A stretch of DNA of 64,000 nucleotides from Candidatus Thermochlorobacteriaceae bacterium (GTDB taxonomy: Bacteria > Bacteroidota > Chlorobiia > Chlorobiales > Thermochlorobacteraceae), in contig JAJUFC010000003.1 of assembly GCA_029263855.1 (NCBI GenBank), positions 162,285 to 226,284 of the forward strand, in the 5' to 3' direction. Made by a program: the position numbers and the translations under genes. The notes under the pieces are model-generated. The model was not told the DNA's origin, ran no database searches, and saw only the letters and a list, made by a program, of their open reading frames with translations. Positions 60,020-64,000 of this stretch are shown piece after piece. How positions within the stretch are numbered: the stretch's first letter is position 1; every line of letters starts with the position of its first letter.

Positions 60020-61807
60020 TTACTTCTTTTCAGGAAAAGTCGCTGTGAGCGTGAGCGTCTCGCCGTTGCGTTTGATGACGACCGCAATCGCGTCGCCGGG
60101 CTTCAAGTTTTTAATCGCGTCGGTGTAATCATACACGTTGCGAATCGTTTTCTCGCCCAATTTGACGATGATGTCGCCTGCTTTCAAGCCCGCTTTTTCA
60201 GCGACGCTTCCCTCGCGCACGCCATCAAGCAACACGCCCTCGACTTCTTCGCTGTAATTCGGAATCGAGCCAAACGACACGCGAAAGCCCCCCATCGAGG
60301 AGCGCGACGATTGCGCCACGTCGCTTTGCGCCTTCGCGAAGGTCGGACGCGGATTAGCGTCTAACTTTTCAACCAGCCGCGAGACATAACCCAACAAACG
60401 AGCTTCGCCCGAATAGTTGATTTTGTCCCACGTGTCCGTCGGCTTGTGATAGTTCGGGTGATTGCCCGTGAAGAAAAACAGCACGGGAATGTTCTTGGCG
60501 TAAAAACTGCTGTGGTCGCTCGGTCCGAAGCCATCGGGCGAGAGTTTGAGTTTGAAGTTCTCGCGGTTCTCGGATTTGCAGAGTTCTTCAAATTCTTTCG
60601 CTGTGCCAATGCCGCTGATGGCGAGCGCGGAATCTTTCATTCGCCCAATCATATCCATATTGAGCATCGCGATGACTTTTTCAAGCGGAAAGACGGGGTG
60701 ATTGACGAAATGCGCCGAGCCGAGCAAGCCCATTTCTTCCGCGCCAAAGGCGATGAAGACGAGGTTGCGTTTGAGCGATTGTTTTCGGGCTGAAAAATAG
60801 CGCGCCAGTTCGAGCAAGCCTGCCGAGCCGCTGGCGTTGTCGTCCGCGCCGTAGTGAATTTTCTTTTCGTCGGGCGCGAGCGAGCCAGAACCTTGACCGC
60901 CGTAGCCGATGTGGTCGTAATGCGCGCCGACGACGAGGTATTCGTCGCTTGGCGATGCGGCGGGCAAATAACCAACGACATTGTAAGTTTCCGTTTTCAC
61001 TCTCGCGATTTCAGCTTGCATCGAAACGAAACCGTTGACTTCAAACGAGTTGGGTTGTTTGGTTCGGTCAATTTTTTCTTGAATTTGCGAGAGCGTTTCG
61101 AGTTTCATCATTAGCGCGGCGGCGGCAAGCGTTCTCGTAACGTTCAACGCGGGAATGCCCGCGTCGCCCGCGAGTTTGTCGCGCGAAACGTCCATAAGCT
61201 TGTCATCGCCGTTGCGCTCGCCCGTGAAGACGAGCGCGCCGATTGCGCCTTTTTCGCGAGCGGTCGCGAGTTTCTTCCAAATCGAGGCGTGTTCAAAAAA
61301 CTCGCTGTGGGGATTCTCGCCATCGGGCGAGTAGCGCATCATCGCGACGATTTTGCCTTTCACATCAATGCCTTTGTAGTCGTCGTATTTTTCTGATGAA
61401 ATGCCATAGCCCACGAAGACGACTTGCCGCGACTCCGCTTTGCCGTTAGATGAATAACCGAGCGGCGTGAAATCCGCTCCCAACCGAAACAGCCGCTTCG
61501 TTTTCAAGGCGATGGCGTTTTTCTCGCCCGCTTTGAGCGAGGTGGTAACGCTGAACGCTTGCAAATAATGCGGCAGAGATTGAAACGGCTCTAATCCGTA
61601 TTCCGCGAATTTTTGTTGGACGTAGGTGGTCGCAAGATGTCCGCCAACCGTGCCGGGCGCACGCCCTTCAAATGCGTCGCTGGCGAGGGTCTTGACGTAA
61701 CTTTGAAGGCTATCCGTTGAAACGCCAAGGGTTGCAGGTTCAGGTTGAGGTTGCGCCGCGAGCGTTGCGGAGAAGAAAGCGAGAAGAAAACGAACAGATG
61801 TCTTCAT
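60020..61807 (-). CDS. secreted M28-family zinc aminopeptidase with PA and PDZ domains
   Basis: The ATG at 61807 gives signal peptide MKTSVRFLLAFFSATLAAQ and 595 residues; a longer frame reaches into the next gene. A PA domain (about 110-260) precedes the peptidase. Zinc ligands are visible in VVGAHYDHIG (His), GADDNASGSAG (Asp), FGAEEMGLLGS (Glu pair), LNMDMIGR (Asp) and GPSDHSSFY (His). A C-terminal PDZ domain (about 510-590) contains VAEKAGLKAGDIIVKLGEKTI. The family removes N-terminal residues from peptides in the periplasm. It lies 22 bp before the NfeD gene. Confidence 0.93.
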   Translation of the reverse strand: MKTSVRFLLAFFSATLAAQPQPEPATLGVSTDSLQSYVKTLASDAFEGRAPGTVGGHLATTYVQQKFAEYGLEPFQSLPHYLQAFSVTTSLKAGEKNAIALKTKRLFRLGADFTPLGYSSNGKAESRQVVFVGYGISSEKYDDYKGIDVKGKIVAMMRYSPDGENPHSEFFEHASIWKKLATAREKGAIGALVFTGERNGDDKLMDVSRDKLAGDAGIPALNVTRTLAAAALMMKLETLSQIQEKIDRTKQPNSFEVNGFVSMQAEIARVKTETYNVVGYLPAASPSDEYLVVGAHYDHIGYGGQGSGSLAPDEKKIHYGADDNASGSAGLLELARYFSARKQSLKRNLVFIAFGAEEMGLLGSAHFVNHPVFPLEKVIAMLNMDMIGRMKDSALAISGIGTAKEFEELCKSENRENFKLKLSPDGFGPSDHSSFYAKNIPVLFFFTGNHPNYHKPTDTWDKINYSGEARLLGYVSRLVEKLDANPRPTFAKAQSDVAQSSRSSMGGFRVSFGSIPNYSEEVEGVLLDGVREGSVAEKAGLKAGDIIVKLGEKTIRNVYDYTDAIKNLKPGDAIAVVIKRNGETLTLTATFPEKK

Positions 61808-61947
61808 TGTCGGAGCGGGTTGAGTTAAATCTTGTTTGAACGCATTGTCTCGTTTAGTTACGGAAAGAATCAAACTCGTCCAAACTCGCTTGCCGCTCGC
61901 CCTGCAACGCTTGTGGCTGAAAGGCAGAGCGGCGCGATGTTCAAACG

Positions 61948-63096
61948 TCAAACGGCGACAGATTCTTCGAGAAAGGCTTTCATCACGGCGGAAACGCCGC
62001 TTCCAACTTCAAACGGGTGATTGATTTTTTTGAGCGTCATTTCCAGCGCGCCAATCACCGCGAGCATATCCAATTCATCATAAAAGCCAAGATGCGAGAT
62101 GCGGAAAATTTTTCCCGCGTAAGCGTCTTGACCTGCGGCTACCGTGATGCCGTTTTCCAACTTTAAGACTTTATTAAACGCCTTCCACTCTACGCCTTCG
62201 GGAAGCCAAACGGGCGTTACGGCAAACGAGGGCGAATTTGAAAAGAGCCTCATTCCCAACGCTTCGCACCCCGTTCGGCACGCCGCCGAAAGCCGCTGAT
62301 GCCGTTTCCAGACATTCTCGATGCCTTCGGCTTTAATCATCTGCAAAGATTCATCAAGCCCGATGATGAGCGAGACGGCGGGCGTAAAGGGCGTGTCGTT
62401 ATCCTTGTAGGATTTCAACGCTTTTTTGAGCGAGAGGTAATAACTCGGCAGTTTGGCGGTTTCGATGGCTTTGATGGCGCGCTCCGAGAGGGCGACGAGC
62501 GCGAGTCCGGGCGGCATCATCAAGCCTTTTTGCGAGCCGGTAACGCAGACATCGATTCCCCATTCGTCAAATCGAAGTTCGTGCGCGCCAACGGCGGTGA
62601 TGCCGTCGACGCAGATGAGCGCGTCGCTATGTTCGCGAATCGCTTTCGCCATTGCGCGCACGTCGGTCGCCGTTCCCGTCGAAGTTTCGCTATGCGTGAA
62701 GTAAACGCCTTTTGCGTCGGGGTGCTGTTTGAGCGCGGCGATGATGTCGTCGGGCTGAATGCTCGTTCCCCATTCGACTTTGAGCTCGACGCAGTTGCCC
62801 GTGTATTTGCGCGCCATATCGACCCAACGCTCGCCGAACTTGCCGCCGTTGACGGCGATGACTTTGTCGCCCGGCGAAAACATCGAGACCATCGTGGCTT
62901 CAACGCCGCCCGTGCCCGAACAGGTCAAAACCAAAACGGGTTGCTTCGTTTGAAAGAGATATTTAAGGTCTTCATGAACCCGCGTTAAAATTTCCATAAA
63001 CTCCGGGTTGCGATGATGAATCATTGGTTGCGCCATTCGGAGCATCACTTGCTCTGGGACGGGCGTCGGTCCAGGCGTGAAAAGACGTTTCTTCAT
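61948..63096 (-). CDS. class V aminotransferase (serine/alanine-glyoxylate or PSAT-like)
   Basis: The ATG at 63096 gives 382 residues starting MKKRLFTPGPTPVPEQVM; longer in-frame starts add unlikely sequence beyond the promoter box. This is a PLP fold-type I enzyme: TCSGTGGVEATMVSMFSPGD near the N-terminus, ICVDGITAVGAHEL, and the PLP lysine in CVTGSQKGLMMPPGLALVALS. Family members transaminate alanine, serine or phosphoserine with glyoxylate, pyruvate or 2-oxoglutarate; the exact pair cannot be told. It heads the minus-strand M28-NfeD-SPFH-GT9 run, with a 140-bp gap to the peptidase. Confidence 0.9.
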   Translation of the reverse strand: MKKRLFTPGPTPVPEQVMLRMAQPMIHHRNPEFMEILTRVHEDLKYLFQTKQPVLVLTCSGTGGVEATMVSMFSPGDKVIAVNGGKFGERWVDMARKYTGNCVELKVEWGTSIQPDDIIAALKQHPDAKGVYFTHSETSTGTATDVRAMAKAIREHSDALICVDGITAVGAHELRFDEWGIDVCVTGSQKGLMMPPGLALVALSERAIKAIETAKLPSYYLSLKKALKSYKDNDTPFTPAVSLIIGLDESLQMIKAEGIENVWKRHQRLSAACRTGCEALGMRLFSNSPSFAVTPVWLPEGVEWKAFNKVLKLENGITVAAGQDAYAGKIFRISHLGFYDELDMLAVIGALEMTLKKINHPFEVGSGVSAVMKAFLEESVAV

Positions 63097-63130
63097 GTGT
63101 GATTGAAAGTTGTGTGATTTAATGCGTAGG

Positions 63131-63138
63131 CAAAAATA
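63131..63138 (-). promoter_or_regulatory. TATTTTTG promoter box of the aminotransferase gene
   Basis: Minus-strand TAnnTTTG element, 35 nt before the ATG at 63096. Confidence 0.42.
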
Positions 63139-63488
63139 CGAAACGAAACGCAGATTGAACGGCGAGGATTGAAAAACGATAAGACCGTCGCGTTCTTCAG
63201 TTGTTTTGCTTCTTGCGCTCGACTCTTTCTCAATTCTGAAAACAAGACCCATCGCGATTTCAGAAACGCGATGCGCTCTATCCAAAAGTTCCTCTCGTTT
63301 GAGGAAAGGACTACGGGTCGGAAGAACGCCGATGAATAGATTGGGCAGGTTTTCAGGGATTTCTTCCTCAAAACACTGCGCGCTCCATTTTAACCAACGC
63401 TTTTATCAAGGCTTGCAGTGAAAATCGGCTCTCGGCTATCGGGGGGGTAAAATGACTTTTTTTCCTTGTATCGCGCCAACGCCCGCCG

Positions 63489-63496
63489 TAACTTTG
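63489..63496 (+). promoter_or_regulatory. TAACTTTG promoter box of the terminal lipoprotein gene
   Basis: TAnnTTTG element 93 nt before the ATG at 63589, with CTTG at 63465-63468 exactly 20 nt upstream as a possible -33 element. Confidence 0.4.
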
Positions 63497-63588
63497 CCCT
63501 GAACATTGTTCCTTACCAATTTTCAAGAAGTTCAACAACTAACTCCCGTTTTCCCTCTCAAAGAGAAAACGCCTAAACCACTTGCAAT

Positions 63589-64000
63589 ATGACGCACTCA
63601 CGATTTCCGCTTCCGCTCTTGCTCGCGTTCTTCTTTGCGTTTGCCGTTTCTGCGTGCGGCTCGCTTTATGAAGGCAGCCCCGAACAAGAAGCCGAAGACA
63701 GCCAACGCGCCCAAAAAGCTGAATCCGAAAAACTCGCAAAACCCTTGCCGCTCTACAAAAGCGGCATTAGCGTTAATCTCTTTTCGGGCTATGCCTCAAG
63801 CGACTTTGGTTTTGCTATTGGCGGACGGACAACATACAACTTCGAGAATCGGCTGACGCTGGGCGCGGCATACAGCAGATACTTCAATTTTGCATTCTTT
63901 GCGACCCTGCAAAGTTCTCAGGCTAGCGGCGAAATCGGCTACGCATTTCCGAATGCGCCGATTGTCGCTCGTCCTTATCTGCAAGCGGGCTCGCTGAGCC
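63589..64000 (+). CDS. outer-membrane beta-barrel lipoprotein, 5' part
   Basis: The frame from ATG at 63589 stays open to the end of the window (137 codons), so the gene continues beyond it. The signal peptide ends at a lipobox VSAC (Cys23). A Glu/Gln/Lys-rich linker of about 30 residues follows (GSPEQEAEDSQRAQKAESEK), then strands such as SGISVNLFSGYASSDFGFAIGG and RLTLGAAYSRYFNFAFFATLQ, typical of small outer-membrane barrels. The family is not recognised. Confidence 0.75.
   Translation, partial: MTHSRFPLPLLLAFFFAFAVSACGSLYEGSPEQEAEDSQRAQKAESEKLAKPLPLYKSGISVNLFSGYASSDFGFAIGGRTTYNFENRLTLGAAYSRYFNFAFFATLQSSQASGEIGYAFPNAPIVARPYLQAGSLS

Larger units (their letters stand above)
63097..63588. 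other. 492-bp intergenic region
   Basis: It holds the divergent promoter boxes of the aminotransferase and of the terminal lipoprotein gene. A small hairpin TTCCTC-TCGTTT-GAGGAA (63289-63306) and a G7 run (63441-63447) are present. The short open frames here lack protein-like composition. I see no RNA gene. Confidence 0.6.

Noticed and set aside
59639..60364. 241-codon plus-strand frame opposite the NfeD and M28 genes
   Set aside because: Crosses two confident minus-strand genes and shows no domain.
63206..63421. 71-codon plus-strand frame in the last intergenic region
   Set aside because: Low-complexity Ser/Arg-rich translation, no ribosome-binding site, no similarity recognised.

Overview
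The window is a gene-dense, roughly 48-50 % GC stretch of a Gram-negative chromosome with BamD, lipoproteins, outer-membrane barrels, porins and an RND pump. The best fit is the Chlorobiota/Bacteroidota group, possibly a Chloroherpeton- or Thermochlorobacter-like lineage. I base this on an ArsA/GET3-family ATPase of the kind known from green bacteria, gas-vesicle accessory genes, a YfhO-type membrane protein, and a recurring TAnnTTyG box upstream of genes that resembles the -7 element of Bacteroidetes promoters. No rRNA, tRNA, CRISPR array, prophage or intact insertion sequence was seen. The lineage is an inference; no marker gene in the window settles it.

Layout. 1-1118: tail of an RND efflux pump and a small membrane protein. 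1148-2798 (minus): a complete DarT/DarG DNA ADP-ribosylation toxin-antitoxin pair. 3070-7128: RhlE-like helicase, thioredoxin, a glutaredoxin-like protein and a UshA-like nucleotidase. 7144-8590: a decayed restriction-modification pair. The endonuclease is frameshifted, and the methyltransferase is broken by a 7-bp tandem duplication exactly at its DPPY motif. 8806-15682: a plus-strand run of Wzi-like barrel, unknown secreted protein, bamD, nadD, hemB and prolyl oligopeptidase. 16746-25054: YfhO-type protein, OprO/P-type porin, PhoX-like propeller lipoprotein, di-heme peroxidase and an FnIII-Rieske protein. 26226-28085: typA.

28167-33732 (minus) is an unusual seven-gene run: a GroES-like protein, a lipoprotein, mtnA, gvpF/L, gvpG, thrB and thrC. 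33828-37632 holds recG and a Cpx-like pair (response regulator plus Spy/CpxP-like lipoprotein). 37984-39962 carries a gamma carbonic anhydrase and a metallo-beta-lactamase-fold protein, flanked on both sides by TGTGA-N6-TCACA palindromes. Then come dacB, a second small Spy-like protein, nuoK-nuoL without nuoM/nuoN, a 1246-residue sensor kinase, gdhA, arsA, a HicB-like orphan, lepA, two tandem lepB genes, a secreted barrel protein, and a minus-strand run (aminotransferase, M28 peptidase, NfeD, SPFH protein, glycosyltransferase 9). The window ends inside an outer-membrane lipoprotein gene.

The most interesting signals are regulatory and contextual. A consensus sigma-54 promoter at 50426-50441 is preceded by two ATTAC-N5-GTAAT palindromes exactly 33 bp apart and followed by two hairpins ahead of arsA. 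Gas-vesicle accessory genes sit inside a threonine/methionine-salvage transcription unit. Both halves of the restriction-modification system are broken. A promoter-like TAnnTTyG box sits about 27-41 nt ahead of many start codons.
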